The notes under the pieces: model-generated
What the model saw: only the letters and a program-made list of their open reading frames with translations
Told to the model about the DNA's origin: nothing
The model's database searches: none
Made by a program: the position numbers and the translations under genes
In this document: piece after piece, positions 6,795-15,900 of the stretch
Layout of the letters: each line of letters begins with the position of its first letter
How positions within the stretch are numbered: position 1 is the first letter of the stretch
Assembly: GCF_004216695.1 (NCBI RefSeq)
Contig: NZ_SGXC01000002.1
Location: forward strand, 186,001 to 250,000
Source: Pigmentiphaga kullae
Lineage (GTDB): Bacteria; Pseudomonadota; Gammaproteobacteria; Burkholderiales; Burkholderiaceae_B
Length of the DNA stretch: 64,000 bases
Direction of reading: 5' to 3'

Positions 6795-8567
6795 CTACGA
6801 GGCGGCCGCCATCTGTTCCAGGAAGTCCAGCATCAGTTCGCCGGCCAGCTGGGCGTCGTCGGCCGTCATGGTTTCGAGCGGGTTGTGGCTGATGCCGCCG
6901 TTGCCGCAGCGGGTGAACAGCATGGTGATGGACGTGGCCTCGGCCAGCTTCATGGCGTCGTGGCCGGCGCCCGACGGCAGCTCGAAGGCGGGCAGGCCGC
7001 GGTCGGCGATGGCACGGGACCACATGGCCATCTGCTCGCGGGCGCAGGGCGCGGCGGCGGCGCGCATCAGTTCCTCGGTCGCGACCGAGATGCCGCGCCG
7101 CGAACAGATGGCCGAGACCTCGCGTTCGATGTCCGCCAGGGCGGCGTCGCGCACGGCGTTGTCGGCGGCCCGCAGGTCCAGCGACAGGGTGCAGGCGCCG
7201 GGGATGACGTTCACCGATCCGTGGGGCACGTTCAATATCCCCACCGTGCCGACCAGCGACGGCGCCTGGGCGCAGCGCCGCTCCACCGCCAGCACGATCT
7301 CGGCCGCGGCGCAGGCGGCGTCGCGGCGCATGTCCATGGGCGTGGTGCCGGCGTGGCTGGCCACGCCGCCCAGGGTCATGAGCCGCCGCACGCTGCCGGC
7401 GATGGAGGTGACCACGCCCACGGGCAGGTTGCGTTCCAGCAGTACCGGACCCTGCTCGATGTGGATCTCGAAGTAGTGCCGCAGGCGGGCCGCCTCGGCC
7501 GCCGCCCTGCCCAGCTGTTCCGGGTCGAGTCCCGCGAGCTGCATGGCCTCGCGCATGCTGACGTCGGACGCGTCCAGGGCGTCCAGCAGGCTGGGGTCGA
7601 AGCGGCCGATGTAGGCCGACGAGCCCAGGAAGGTGCTGCCGTAGCGCACGCCTTCCTCTTCGGCGAAGGCCACCACGTCCAGGTCGAAGGGCAGGCGGCG
7701 GTTGCGCCGCTTCAGGTCGGCCACCACGGCGATGGGCAGCAGGACCCCCAGGCGGCCGTCGTACTTGCCGCCGTTGCGCACCGTGTCGTAGTGGCTGCCG
7801 GTGGCCACCAGCGGCGGCTGGGCCGCCGTGGGGGCGGCCCGGTAGCGGCCCACGACGTTCCCGGCCGCATCCTGGTAGACCGAGTCGAAGCCCGCCTCCA
7901 GCATCCAGGACTGGATGCGGGCCGCCACCGCGCGGTGGGCGGCGGACAGGTAGGTGCAGGTCAGGTGGTCGGGCGAATCGGAATAGCCGGCCAGCGCCTC
8001 GGCCCAGCCCATGACCGTGTCGCCGTAGGGGCGCGTCAGCGACAGCCGGTCCGCCAGGCGGATCTCGGCGATGCGGTCGATCTGCCGCAAGGCTTCGGCG
8101 AATTCCTGGTCGGGCGCGTGGCGCAGCCGGCGCTCCAGGGCGGCGATGATGTCGTAGCGGCTCAGGCCGGCGCCGGTCGGGCCGCGCACGGCGATGATGA
8201 AGGGAAAGCCGAAGCGGCTGTTGTAGGCCGCGTTCAGCTGTTGCAGCAGCTCGAATTCCTCGGGCGAACACTGGGTGAGTCCGGCGCGCGCCTGTTCGCC
8301 GGCCGAATCCTCGGTCAGCTGGCCCGCCACGGCGGCGCGGCCGGCCAGTTCGGGGTGGGCGCGGATCAGCGCCAGCTGTTCGTCCCGGCTGGCCTGCCGC
8401 ACGGTCTGCGCCAGGGCATACTTGAGCGCGGCGGCCGAGGCGAAGGGGCGCCGGGCCAGCGTCCGTTCCAGCACCCAGGGGCTGTGCTCGTACAGTCCGT
8501 CCAGGAACTGGACGAAGCGGACGGGATCGGCGGTATTCAGGACGTCGAGCGTGAGCGAGGCGGTCAT
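6795..8567 (-). CDS. Bifunctional OHCU decarboxylase-allantoate amidohydrolase (UraD-AllC fusion)
   Basis: 590 residues from the ATG at 8567, 8 bp after puuE. Residues 1 to about 168 are the OHCU decarboxylase (UraD) domain, with H71 (HPELAG), E91 and the FGFPFI motif at 119-124. Residues about 172-590 are an M20-family allantoate/ureidoglycolate hydrolase. Its metal ligands are H259 (GSHYDTV), D270 (KYDGRLGV), the glutamates of AEEEG near 304, the HIEQGP histidine and the C-terminal ISHNPLE histidine. One polypeptide would therefore make S-allantoin from OHCU and, after PuuE opens the ring, hydrolyse allantoate. All expected catalytic residues of both halves are present. Confidence 0.9.
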   Translation of the reverse strand: MTASLTLDVLNTADPVRFVQFLDGLYEHSPWVLERTLARRPFASAAALKYALAQTVRQASRDEQLALIRAHPELAGRAAVAGQLTEDSAGEQARAGLTQCSPEEFELLQQLNAAYNSRFGFPFIIAVRGPTGAGLSRYDIIAALERRLRHAPDQEFAEALRQIDRIAEIRLADRLSLTRPYGDTVMGWAEALAGYSDSPDHLTCTYLSAAHRAVAARIQSWMLEAGFDSVYQDAAGNVVGRYRAAPTAAQPPLVATGSHYDTVRNGGKYDGRLGVLLPIAVVADLKRRNRRLPFDLDVVAFAEEEGVRYGSTFLGSSAYIGRFDPSLLDALDASDVSMREAMQLAGLDPEQLGRAAAEAARLRHYFEIHIEQGPVLLERNLPVGVVTSIAGSVRRLMTLGGVASHAGTTPMDMRRDAACAAAEIVLAVERRCAQAPSLVGTVGILNVPHGSVNVIPGACTLSLDLRAADNAVRDAALADIEREVSAICSRRGISVATEELMRAAAAPCAREQMAMWSRAIADRGLPAFELPSGAGHDAMKLAEATSITMLFTRCGNGGISHNPLETMTADDAQLAGELMLDFLEQMAAAS

Positions 8568-8575
8568 GGCGGGGA

Positions 8576-9517
8576 TCAGGAGGCGGAGCCGGCGGCCGGC
8601 GTGTACGGGTGTTCTTGCTTCCAGTGGCGGGCGATGTCGACGCGGCGGCACACCCAGACATCCTGGTGCTTCTCGACGTGGTCCAGGAAGCGCTGCAGGG
8701 CCGTGAAGCGGCCGGGCCGGCCCAGCAGCCGGCAATGCATGCCCACCGACATCATGCGGGGCTTGTCGGCGCCTTCCGTGTACAGCACGTCGAAGGTGTC
8801 GCGCAGGTAGTGGAAGAAATGATCGGCGGTGTTGAACCCCTGCGGCGTCGCGAAGCGCATGTCGTTGGCGTCCAGCGTGTAGGGCACGATCAGGTGGGGC
8901 TTGCGCGCGCCCGAAGAGGTCTCGACTTCGGTCCAGAAGGGCAGGTCGTCGCCGTAGTAGTCGCTGTCGTACAGGTAGTCGCCCTGTTCGACCAGCAGGC
9001 GGCGGGTGTTGGGGCTGTCGCGTCCCGTGTACCAGCCCAGCGGCCAGGCGCCGTCTGTCAGCCGGCGCAGGATTTCCGTGCCGCGGTGCATGTGTTCGCG
9101 CTCGGTGGCCTCGTCCACGTTCTGATAGTGGACCCAGCGCCAGCCGTGGCAGGCGATCTCGTGGCCATGCTCGAGGAAGGCCGCCGTGGCTTCCAGGTTG
9201 CGCTCGAGCGCCATGGCGCAGCCGAACACAGTGAGGGGCAGGCGGCGTCGCTCGAACTCGTTCAGGATGCGCCAGACGCCCGCGCGCGAACCGTATTCGT
9301 AGATGGAGTCCATGCTCATGTGCCGCGCCGGGTACGCGGCCGCGCCCACGATCTCTGACAGGAACTGCTCGGAGGCGGCGTCGCCGTGCAGGACGTGGTT
9401 CTCGGCGCCTTCCTCGTAGTTCAGCACGAACTGCACGGCCACGCGGGCGCGATTGGGCCAGCGGGCGTCGGGAAGATGGCGGCCGTAGCCGATCATGTCG
9501 CGGGGATATGCTGTCAT
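8576..9517 (-). CDS. puuE: Allantoinase PuuE (polysaccharide-deacetylase fold)
   Basis: 313 residues starting MTAYPRDMIGYG, with the PuuE signatures QFVLNYEEG, EIACHGWRW, YDSDYYGDDLPFW and GMHCRLLGRPGR. PuuE enzymes hydrolyse S-allantoin to allantoate without the metal site of classical allantoinases, using a NodB-like fold. It is first in a two-gene operon with the UraD-AllC fusion, so consecutive steps (OHCU to allantoin, allantoin to allantoate, allantoate onward) are co-transcribed. It diverges from uraH across about 170 bp. Confidence 0.92.
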   Translation of the reverse strand: MTAYPRDMIGYGRHLPDARWPNRARVAVQFVLNYEEGAENHVLHGDAASEQFLSEIVGAAAYPARHMSMDSIYEYGSRAGVWRILNEFERRRLPLTVFGCAMALERNLEATAAFLEHGHEIACHGWRWVHYQNVDEATEREHMHRGTEILRRLTDGAWPLGWYTGRDSPNTRRLLVEQGDYLYDSDYYGDDLPFWTEVETSSGARKPHLIVPYTLDANDMRFATPQGFNTADHFFHYLRDTFDVLYTEGADKPRMMSVGMHCRLLGRPGRFTALQRFLDHVEKHQDVWVCRRVDIARHWKQEHPYTPAAGSAS

Positions 9518-9687
9518 GGCGCGGGCAACGAATCAGGAGTGGACACGGAACGGACACGCATGGGCATTCTCCCATGCCGGGCGGCGGAGCCGTGGGCGGG
9601 GATGTGGCCGCTAGCGAAACTATATACACTTTTGTCCTCGCGCCGGACGACGCGCGCCGCGCCATTGCGTTCCATCAAAGGATCCCC

Positions 9688-10041
9688 ATGGGAAAGCTGA
9701 CCACCCACGTTCTCGATACCGCCCATGGCTGCCCGGCCGCGGGCATGCGGATAGAGCTCTTCCGCATGGACGACGGCCAGGCGGTCCTGCTGCGGCAACT
9801 GTCCACCAATGCCGACGGGCGCGTGGACGGGGCCCTGCTCGAAGCCGACGAGCTGGTCGCCGCCGCCTACCGTCTGGTGTTCGAGGCTGGCGACTATTTC
9901 GCCGCGCGCGGGCTGGCGCTGCCCGAGCCGCGCTTCGTCGATCGCGTCGCGCTGGACTTCGGCATCGCGCAGCCCGGCCAGCACTACCACGTGCCGCTGT
10001 TGGTCAGCCCCTGGAGCTGGAGTACGTATCGGGGGAGCTGA
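9688..10041 (+). CDS. uraH: 5-hydroxyisourate hydrolase (transthyretin-like)
   Basis: 117 residues. The ATG at 9688 follows AAAGGA. Family marks are the N-terminal THVLDTAHG, HYHVPLL and the C-terminal tetrapeptide YRGS that ends the active site. It hydrolyses 5-hydroxyisourate, the product of urate oxidation, to OHCU, the substrate of the UraD domain encoded nearby. It diverges from puuE, and its last 38 bp overlap the 3' end of the convergent LysR gene. Confidence 0.93.
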   Translation: MGKLTTHVLDTAHGCPAAGMRIELFRMDDGQAVLLRQLSTNADGRVDGALLEADELVAAAYRLVFEAGDYFAARGLALPEPRFVDRVALDFGIAQPGQHYHVPLLVSPWSWSTYRGS

Positions 10042-11014
10042 AGGCCGGGGCGCGCACGCAGGCGGCGATCTGTTCGCGCAGCCAGCGCACGGGTCCGTCG
10101 CGCCGCGCCCGCGGGTGCCACAGCAGGTAGTACTGCAATGACGGCAGCGGGATGGGCAGCGTCGTCACCGAGACCGGCAGCGAGCTGGCGAAGAAGTCGG
10201 TGAAGCGCCGGCCGGTGGTCAGCAGCAGGTCGGTCTGCGTCAGGACATAGGGAATCAGGCTGAACACGGGACATTCGAGCGCGATGTGGCGCGCGTGTCC
10301 CTGTCGCGCAAGCATGGCGTCCACCGTGCTGCGCAGGCCGGGCCGCATCGCCGTGGGCGCGGCGTGGCGCGCCTGCAGATAGGCCTGCGCGGTCAGGCTG
10401 CGGCGCGCCAGGGGATGGTGGCTGCCCATCATCACCACCAGTTCGTCTTCCATCAGCGGCAGCCGGTGCAACTGCGCCGGCGGGTCGGGCCAGTTGGCGA
10501 TGACCAGGTCCAGGCGGCCGTCGCCCAGTTTCTGCGCGTAGTCCAGGTCGTCCGTCAGCGGGTGCACGCTTAGCGCCAGCGCGGGCGCGGCGGTGCGCAG
10601 CCGGCCGGCCAGGCGCGGCAGCAGCATGGGATCGAGATAGTCCGGCGCGGCCAGGTGCAGCGTGCCGCGCGCCTTGCGCGGATCGAACTCGTCCGGTGGC
10701 GCCAGGAAGTGCTCGGCCTGGGCCAGCATTTCCCGCGCCGGGGTCTCCAGCGACAGGGCGGTGGCGGTGGGCACGACGCCGCCCGGTCCGCGCACGAACA
10801 GCAGGTCGCCGGTCAGGCGGCGCAGCCGGGCCAGCCGGCCCGACAACTGGGGCTGGCCCATGCCCAGCCGTATCGCGGCGCGCGAAACGTGCAGCGTGTC
10901 CAGCAGCGTGACGAAGGCCTGGATGTCGGTCAGGCTCAGGCGGGACAGGTCGGTGCTGCCCGGGGCTGCGGCGGGCGGGGAGGCGGGCATGGCGGTCACC
11001 GGAAAATCATTCAT
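10004..11014 (-). CDS. LysR-family transcriptional regulator of the purine-catabolism island
   Basis: 336 residues. The winged helix-turn-helix is at about 28-90 (LTDIQAFVTLLDTLHVSRAA, then GMGQPQLSGRLARL), followed by a periplasmic-binding-like effector domain from about 115. An N-terminal extension of about 25 Ala/Pro-rich residues precedes the HTH. It is divergent from xdhABC, the usual LysR layout, and two perfect palindromes lie at its start and just upstream, so autoregulation and control of xdhABC are likely. A purine such as xanthine or urate is a plausible effector. The stop codon lies inside the uraH gene, 38 bp before the end of uraH. Confidence 0.88.
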   Translation of the reverse strand: MNDFPVTAMPASPPAAAPGSTDLSRLSLTDIQAFVTLLDTLHVSRAAIRLGMGQPQLSGRLARLRRLTGDLLFVRGPGGVVPTATALSLETPAREMLAQAEHFLAPPDEFDPRKARGTLHLAAPDYLDPMLLPRLAGRLRTAAPALALSVHPLTDDLDYAQKLGDGRLDLVIANWPDPPAQLHRLPLMEDELVVMMGSHHPLARRSLTAQAYLQARHAAPTAMRPGLRSTVDAMLARQGHARHIALECPVFSLIPYVLTQTDLLLTTGRRFTDFFASSLPVSVTTLPIPLPSLQYYLLWHPRARRDGPVRWLREQIAACVRAPAFSSPDTYSSSRG

Positions 11015-11024
11015 AAAAATGAAT
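11009..11024. promoter_or_regulatory. Palindrome over the LysR start codon
   Basis: ATTCAT-AAAA-ATGAAT is a perfect inverted repeat with 4-nt spacing. It covers the LysR start codon (11012-11014), so a protein bound here could block translation initiation or elongation of the regulator's own transcript. It is an AT-rich patch in GC-rich DNA. Confidence 0.5.
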
Positions 11025-11029
11025 AATGC

Positions 11030-11049
11030 TCATCTTCCAATGAAGATGA
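11030..11049. promoter_or_regulatory. LysR-type operator between lysR and xdhA
   Basis: Arms TCATCTTC and GAAGATGA are perfect 8-bp repeats around CAAT. This fits the T-N11-A interrupted dyad bound by LysR regulators. It lies 16 bp upstream of the LysR start and 86 bp before the chosen xdhA start, where a recognition site would normally be. Confidence 0.6.
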
Positions 11050-11134
11050 CAAGCCCCGCCAGGGCGCGTATGTTTCGGATATGGTCCCTGGCGTGCCGCG
11101 ACGGACGCGGCGGGCGTACTCCTGGCTGAGCGAC

Positions 11135-12736
11135 ATGGTTGCCGATCTTTCCTCCCCCGATACGCCGCCGGAGCTGCGGGTTCGCCCCGTGCGCTTCTGG
11201 CATGGCCCCAGGCTGGTCGAACTGGGCGGCTTGCCGCCCGCCCTCACGGTGCTGGAATGGCTGAGGGAACAGGCTGGCTGCCATGCCGCCAAGGAAGGCT
11301 GCGCCGAAGGCGACTGCGGCGCCTGTACCGTGGCGGTGACCGACCTGGACGTCGCCGGCAATCTTCGCGTTCGCGCCATCAACGCCTGCATCCAGCCGGT
11401 GGCGGCGCTGGACGGCAAGCTGCTGGCGACGGCCGGCGACATCGGCGAACCCGGAGCCCTGCATCCGGTGCAGGCGGCCATGGTCGCACACCATGGTTCG
11501 CAGTGCGGGTTTTGCACGCCGGGCATCGTGATGTCGCTGTACGCCATGTACGAGGGCCGGCGGCTGGCGGACGACGCGGCGGTATGCCGCGAAGACGCGG
11601 TGCGGGCCCTGTCCGGCAACCTGTGCCGGTGCACGGGGTACCGCCCCATCCTGGATGCGGCGCAGGCGATGTGCGCTCCCGGTTGGCAGGGCGAGACGGC
11701 CGACGGGATGCGCGAGCGCCTGGCCCAGGTGGCGCCCGGTCCGCAAGCCTGGACGCCGGGGGAAACAGCCCAGGGTTTCGACGGCCATGCGCGCGGACGC
11801 TTCCTGGCGCCCCGCACGCTGGCGCAACTGGCGGCGCTGCGCGCGGCCCATCCGGACAGCCGCATCGTGGCCGGCGCGACCGACGTGGGGCTGTGGGTGA
11901 CCAAACATCATCGCGCGTTGGGCGACGTACTGTGGATAGGCGGCGTGTCCGAGCTGGCCGCGATCGATCGCATCGGCCGGGACCCGCTGGCATCGTCGCG
12001 CTGGGACGGCGAGGTTCCGTGCCTGGAGATCGGCGCGGCCGTCAGCGTCGAGGATGCCTGGCGGGCGCTGACGCAGCATTTTGCCGCCTGTGCCGATTAT
12101 TTCGACCGCTTCGCGTCGGTGCCGGTGCGCAACAGCGCCACGCTGGCCGGCAACGTCGCGAACGGTTCGCCCATCGGCGACACCGCGCCGCTGCTGATCG
12201 CGCTGGGCGGTTCGATAGTGCTGCACCGGCAGGGCCGGGAACGCGTCCTGCCGTTGACCGATTTCTATCACGGCTACCAGAAGAACGACCTGCGTCCCGG
12301 CGAGTTCATCCGCGCCGTGCGCGTACCGCTGCCGGGCGCCGATGTCGCGGTCCATGCCTGGAAGCTGTCCAAGCGGATCGAGCAGGACATCAGCGCGGTG
12401 GCGCTGGCCACGGCGCTGCGCGTGCAAGGTGGCCGCATCGTCGCCGCCGGCGTGGGCGTGGGCGGCATGGCCGCCGTGTCCAGCCGCGCCACGCGGACGG
12501 AACAGGCGCTGCTGGGCCTGCGGGTGGACGTGCCCGCCGCGTCGCTGCGCGACAGTGCCGGCATGCGGGCGGCCTGGCAGGCCATGCACGACGAATTCGA
12601 TCCCCTGGACGACCTGCGCGCCAGCGCGGCCTATCGGCGCCAGGCCGCGGCCAACCTGCTGCTGCGGTCCTGCCTGCAGCTGGCACGGCAGGCGCCGGCG
12701 ACGCGCCTGGGCGAACTCGCGGCGATACAAGCATGA
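11135..12736 (+). CDS. xdhA: Xanthine dehydrogenase small subunit (2Fe-2S and FAD)
   Basis: 533 residues from the ATG at 11135. An upstream in-frame ATG at 11081 would add 18 residues but shows no ribosome site. The N-terminal plant-type 2Fe-2S cluster uses C56, C61, C64 and C84. The helical 2Fe-2S domain has CGFCTPG and CRCTGYRPI. The FAD-binding domain starts near ARGRFLAPRTL. Electrons pass from the molybdenum site of XdhB through both clusters to FAD and NAD+. The stop overlaps the xdhB start (ATGA). Confidence 0.92.
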   Translation: MVADLSSPDTPPELRVRPVRFWHGPRLVELGGLPPALTVLEWLREQAGCHAAKEGCAEGDCGACTVAVTDLDVAGNLRVRAINACIQPVAALDGKLLATAGDIGEPGALHPVQAAMVAHHGSQCGFCTPGIVMSLYAMYEGRRLADDAAVCREDAVRALSGNLCRCTGYRPILDAAQAMCAPGWQGETADGMRERLAQVAPGPQAWTPGETAQGFDGHARGRFLAPRTLAQLAALRAAHPDSRIVAGATDVGLWVTKHHRALGDVLWIGGVSELAAIDRIGRDPLASSRWDGEVPCLEIGAAVSVEDAWRALTQHFAACADYFDRFASVPVRNSATLAGNVANGSPIGDTAPLLIALGGSIVLHRQGRERVLPLTDFYHGYQKNDLRPGEFIRAVRVPLPGADVAVHAWKLSKRIEQDISAVALATALRVQGGRIVAAGVGVGGMAAVSSRATRTEQALLGLRVDVPAASLRDSAGMRAAWQAMHDEFDPLDDLRASAAYRRQAAANLLLRSCLQLARQAPATRLGELAAIQA

Positions 12737-15057
12737 ACGCGCCCGACCATCCCGGCATCCTGAACGTCGAGGCCGAGCCGCAGGCCTGCGGCGTGGCGGC
12801 GCCGCACGAGGCGGCGCACCTGCACGTCAGCGGCCGTGCGCTGTACGTGGACGACGTGCCCGAGCCGCGCGGCACCCTGTTCGTCGCCCCCGTGCTGTCC
12901 AGGGTCGCGCACGGGCGGCTGAAAAGCGTGGATGCCTCGGCCGCGCTGGCGATGCCCGGCGTGCGCCGGGTCGTGACCGCGGCCGACCTGCCCGCCGCCA
13001 ACGTGGTGGGGGCGGGGCACGACGAGCCCATCCTGCCCGCGGAGCTGATCGAATACCTGGGCCAGCCGGTGGCGCTGGTCGTCGCCACCGGCGCCAAGGC
13101 GGCGCGCGTGGCCGCGCGCGCGGTGCGGATGGAGGTCGAGCCGCTGCCGGCCATCCTGACGATTGCCCAGGCGCTGGAGGCCGAGTCCTGGGTGCTTGCG
13201 CCGGTGCATCTGGTCCAGGGCGACGTCGAGGCCGCCATGGCCGCCGCGCCGCACCGCCTGCAAGGCGAATTCGCGATGGGCGGCCAGGAACAGTTCTATC
13301 TGGAAGGACAGGTCGCGCTGGCGATGCCGGGCGAAGACGGCACGATGAAGGTACTGTCGTCCACCCAGCATCCGGGCGAGGTGCAGCACTGGGTGGCCGA
13401 CGCGCTGGGCGTGCCGGCCCATTCGGTGCAGGTCGAATGCCGCCGCATGGGCGGCGGGTTCGGCGGCAAGGAAACCCAGGCCGGCCACATCGCGGTGTGG
13501 GCCGCGGTGGCGGCGCGCCTTGCCGGGGCGCCGTGCAAGTTGCGGCTCGACCGCGACGACGATTTCCTGATCACCGGCAAGCGCCATCCTTTCCTCGGGC
13601 GCTGGACGGTGGGTTTCGACGGCCAGGGCCGCATCCTGGCCATCGACCTGGTACAGGCGGCGGCCTGCGGCTTTTCGGCCGACCTGTCGGGGCCGATCGC
13701 CGACCGTGCCATCTTCCATGCCGACAACGCCTACTACCTGCCGGCGGCCGCCATCCACAGCTATCGCTGCAAGACCCATACCCAGTCCCATACGGCCTTC
13801 CGGGGTTTCGGCGGCCCCCAGGGCGTGGGCATGATCGAGGCGGCCCTGGACGACATCGCCCGCCACCTCGGGCTGGATCCGCTGGCCGTGCGCCGTCTCA
13901 ACCTGTATGGCGATGCGCCCCGCGACCGCACGCCCTACGGCATGCAGGTCGCGGACAACATCCTGCCCGCGCTGATCGAGCGGCTGGAAGCCGACTGCGG
14001 CTATGCCGGGCGACGCGAGGCCATCGCGCGCTGGAACGCCGCCAGCCCGGTGATCAAGCGCGGCCTGGCCCTGACGCCGGTGAAGTTCGGCATCTCGTTC
14101 ACGGCCACCATGTTCAACCAGGCCGGCGCGCTGGTGAACGTCTATACCGACGGTTCGGTCACGGTGAACCACGGCGGGACCGAGATGGGGCAGGGGCTGC
14201 ACACCAAGGTGTGCCAGGTCGTGGCCGACACCCTGGGCGTGCCGCTGGCGTGGGTGCGCATCACCGCCACCGATACCGGCCGGGTGCCCAATGCCTCGGC
14301 CACCGCCGCTTCCAGCGGCACCGACCTGAATGGCCGGGCGGCCGAGTTCGCGGCGCGCGAAGTGCGCGACCGCCTGCGCGCCTATGTGGCCGCCTCGCGC
14401 GGACTGGACGTGGCGCAGGTATCCATACGCGGCGGCAAGGTGCTCGTGCCCGGGGCCGAACTCGATTTCGTCGCCGTGGCCAAGGCGGCCTACGCCGCCC
14501 GCGTGTCGCTGTGGTCGGACGGCTACTACGCCACGCCCAAGATCCACTACGACCACAAGACCATGCGCGGCCGTCCGTTCTACTACTTCGCCTACGGCGC
14601 GGCGGCCACCGAGGTCGCGGTCGATACCCTGACCGGCGAGACGCGCGTGCTGCGTGTGGACATCCTGCACGACGTGGGCCGGTCCATCAATCCGGCCATC
14701 GACCTGGGCCAGATCGAAGGCGGCTTCGTGCAGGGCGTGGGCTGGCTGACTTCCGAGGAGCTGGTCTGGAAGCCGGACGGCTCGCTGGCCACGCATGCGC
14801 CGTCCACCTACAAGATCCCGACCTCGGGCGACGTGCCGGCCGACTTTCGCGTCGCCCTTTGGCCCGAGCCCAACCGCGAGGACAATGTCTACGGCTCCAA
14901 GGCCGTGGGCGAGCCGCCTTTCATGCTGGGCTTCGCCGCGTTCTTCGCCATACGCGACGCGGTGGCGGCGGCCCGGCGCGAACAGGGGCGCGCCCCGCTC
15001 GTGCCCTTGTCGGCGCCCGCCACGCCCGAGGCCGTGCTGCGGGCCGTGGCGCAATGA
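12733..15057 (+). CDS. xdhB: Xanthine dehydrogenase molybdopterin-binding subunit
   Basis: 774 residues. It oxidises hypoxanthine to xanthine and xanthine to urate. Molybdopterin contacts are GGGFGGKE, AFRGFGGPQG and EMGQGLHTK. The catalytic base is E727 in VGEPPFMLG. The start overlaps the xdhA stop, and its own stop overlaps the xdhC start, so the three genes are translationally coupled. Length and motif order are normal for the XdhAB heterodimer type. Confidence 0.94.
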   Translation: MNAPDHPGILNVEAEPQACGVAAPHEAAHLHVSGRALYVDDVPEPRGTLFVAPVLSRVAHGRLKSVDASAALAMPGVRRVVTAADLPAANVVGAGHDEPILPAELIEYLGQPVALVVATGAKAARVAARAVRMEVEPLPAILTIAQALEAESWVLAPVHLVQGDVEAAMAAAPHRLQGEFAMGGQEQFYLEGQVALAMPGEDGTMKVLSSTQHPGEVQHWVADALGVPAHSVQVECRRMGGGFGGKETQAGHIAVWAAVAARLAGAPCKLRLDRDDDFLITGKRHPFLGRWTVGFDGQGRILAIDLVQAAACGFSADLSGPIADRAIFHADNAYYLPAAAIHSYRCKTHTQSHTAFRGFGGPQGVGMIEAALDDIARHLGLDPLAVRRLNLYGDAPRDRTPYGMQVADNILPALIERLEADCGYAGRREAIARWNAASPVIKRGLALTPVKFGISFTATMFNQAGALVNVYTDGSVTVNHGGTEMGQGLHTKVCQVVADTLGVPLAWVRITATDTGRVPNASATAASSGTDLNGRAAEFAAREVRDRLRAYVAASRGLDVAQVSIRGGKVLVPGAELDFVAVAKAAYAARVSLWSDGYYATPKIHYDHKTMRGRPFYYFAYGAAATEVAVDTLTGETRVLRVDILHDVGRSINPAIDLGQIEGGFVQGVGWLTSEELVWKPDGSLATHAPSTYKIPTSGDVPADFRVALWPEPNREDNVYGSKAVGEPPFMLGFAAFFAIRDAVAAARREQGRAPLVPLSAPATPEAVLRAVAQ

Positions 15058-15896
15058 CGCATACCGCGCTGCTGCCCCAGGAGCTGGCCGATTTCGCCCG
15101 CGCGGCGCGCGGCCGGGCCGTGTGCCTGGTCCGTGTGCTGGAGGTGCGGGGCAGCGCCCCGCGCGGCACCGACGCGGCGCTGCTGATCGGCGCCGAGGGC
15201 TTTGCCGGCACCATAGGCGGCGGCCACCTGGAATACGAAGCCATCGCGCATGCGCGGTCGCTGCTGCGGCAGGCCGAGGCGGGCGGGAACGGCGCCGAGG
15301 CCGCGCAGACGCGCCGCTTCGCGCTCGGCCCCTCGCTTGGCCAGTGTTGCGGCGGCAGCGTGGAGCTGCGCTTCTCGGTGCTGGCGGATGCGGCCGATGC
15401 CTTGCCGCGGCTGCAAGGGCTGGAGGCCCGGCCGCACGAACTCTGGCTGTATGGCGCCGGACACGTGGCGCGGGCGCTGGTGCACGTCATGCTGCCGCTG
15501 CCGTTCCGGATACGGTGGCTGGACACCCGCGAGAACGTCTTCCCCCAGCCGCTGCCCGGACAGGTCGAGACGGTACAGACCGACGACCTCGCGGCCGAAG
15601 TCGCCGACGCCGCGCCGGGCGTCATGCACCTGGTCATGACGCACAGCCACGCGCTGGATTTCGATATCGTGCGCGCGGTGCTGGCGCGTGGCGACGCCGC
15701 CTATTGCGGACTGATCGGCTCGGCCACCAAGCGCGCTACCTTCGAGCGACGCCTGCGCGCGCGGGGCCTGGCCGAAGCCGGTATCGGAACGCTGGTGTGT
15801 CCGGTCGGGCTGCCGGCGATCGCGGGCAAGCTGCCAGGGGTCATCGCGGTCTCGGTGGCCGCGCAACTGCTGCTGGCCGCGCAGGGGCGGGCTTGA
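15054..15896 (+). CDS. xdhC: Xanthine dehydrogenase accessory protein XdhC
   Basis: 280 residues. The N-terminal XdhC domain holds GGGHLEYEA and GQCCGGS; the C-terminal Rossmann-like part holds LWLYGAGHVARAL and CGLIGSATKR. XdhC proteins bind molybdenum cofactor, promote its sulfuration and insert it into XdhB. It is last in the xdhABC operon and only 4 bp from the convergent MarR gene. A guanine deaminase gene often follows in such operons, but none is here. Confidence 0.93.
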   Translation: MTHTALLPQELADFARAARGRAVCLVRVLEVRGSAPRGTDAALLIGAEGFAGTIGGGHLEYEAIAHARSLLRQAEAGGNGAEAAQTRRFALGPSLGQCCGGSVELRFSVLADAADALPRLQGLEARPHELWLYGAGHVARALVHVMLPLPFRIRWLDTRENVFPQPLPGQVETVQTDDLAAEVADAAPGVMHLVMTHSHALDFDIVRAVLARGDAAYCGLIGSATKRATFERRLRARGLAEAGIGTLVCPVGLPAIAGKLPGVIAVSVAAQLLLAAQGRA

Positions 15897-15900
15897 AGTT

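Noticed and set aside
12342-15896. 1184-aa frame whose last part is XdhC
   Set aside because: Only the part from 15054 is XdhC; the rest is out of frame with xdhA/xdhB and has no motifs. No XdhB-XdhC fusion is present.
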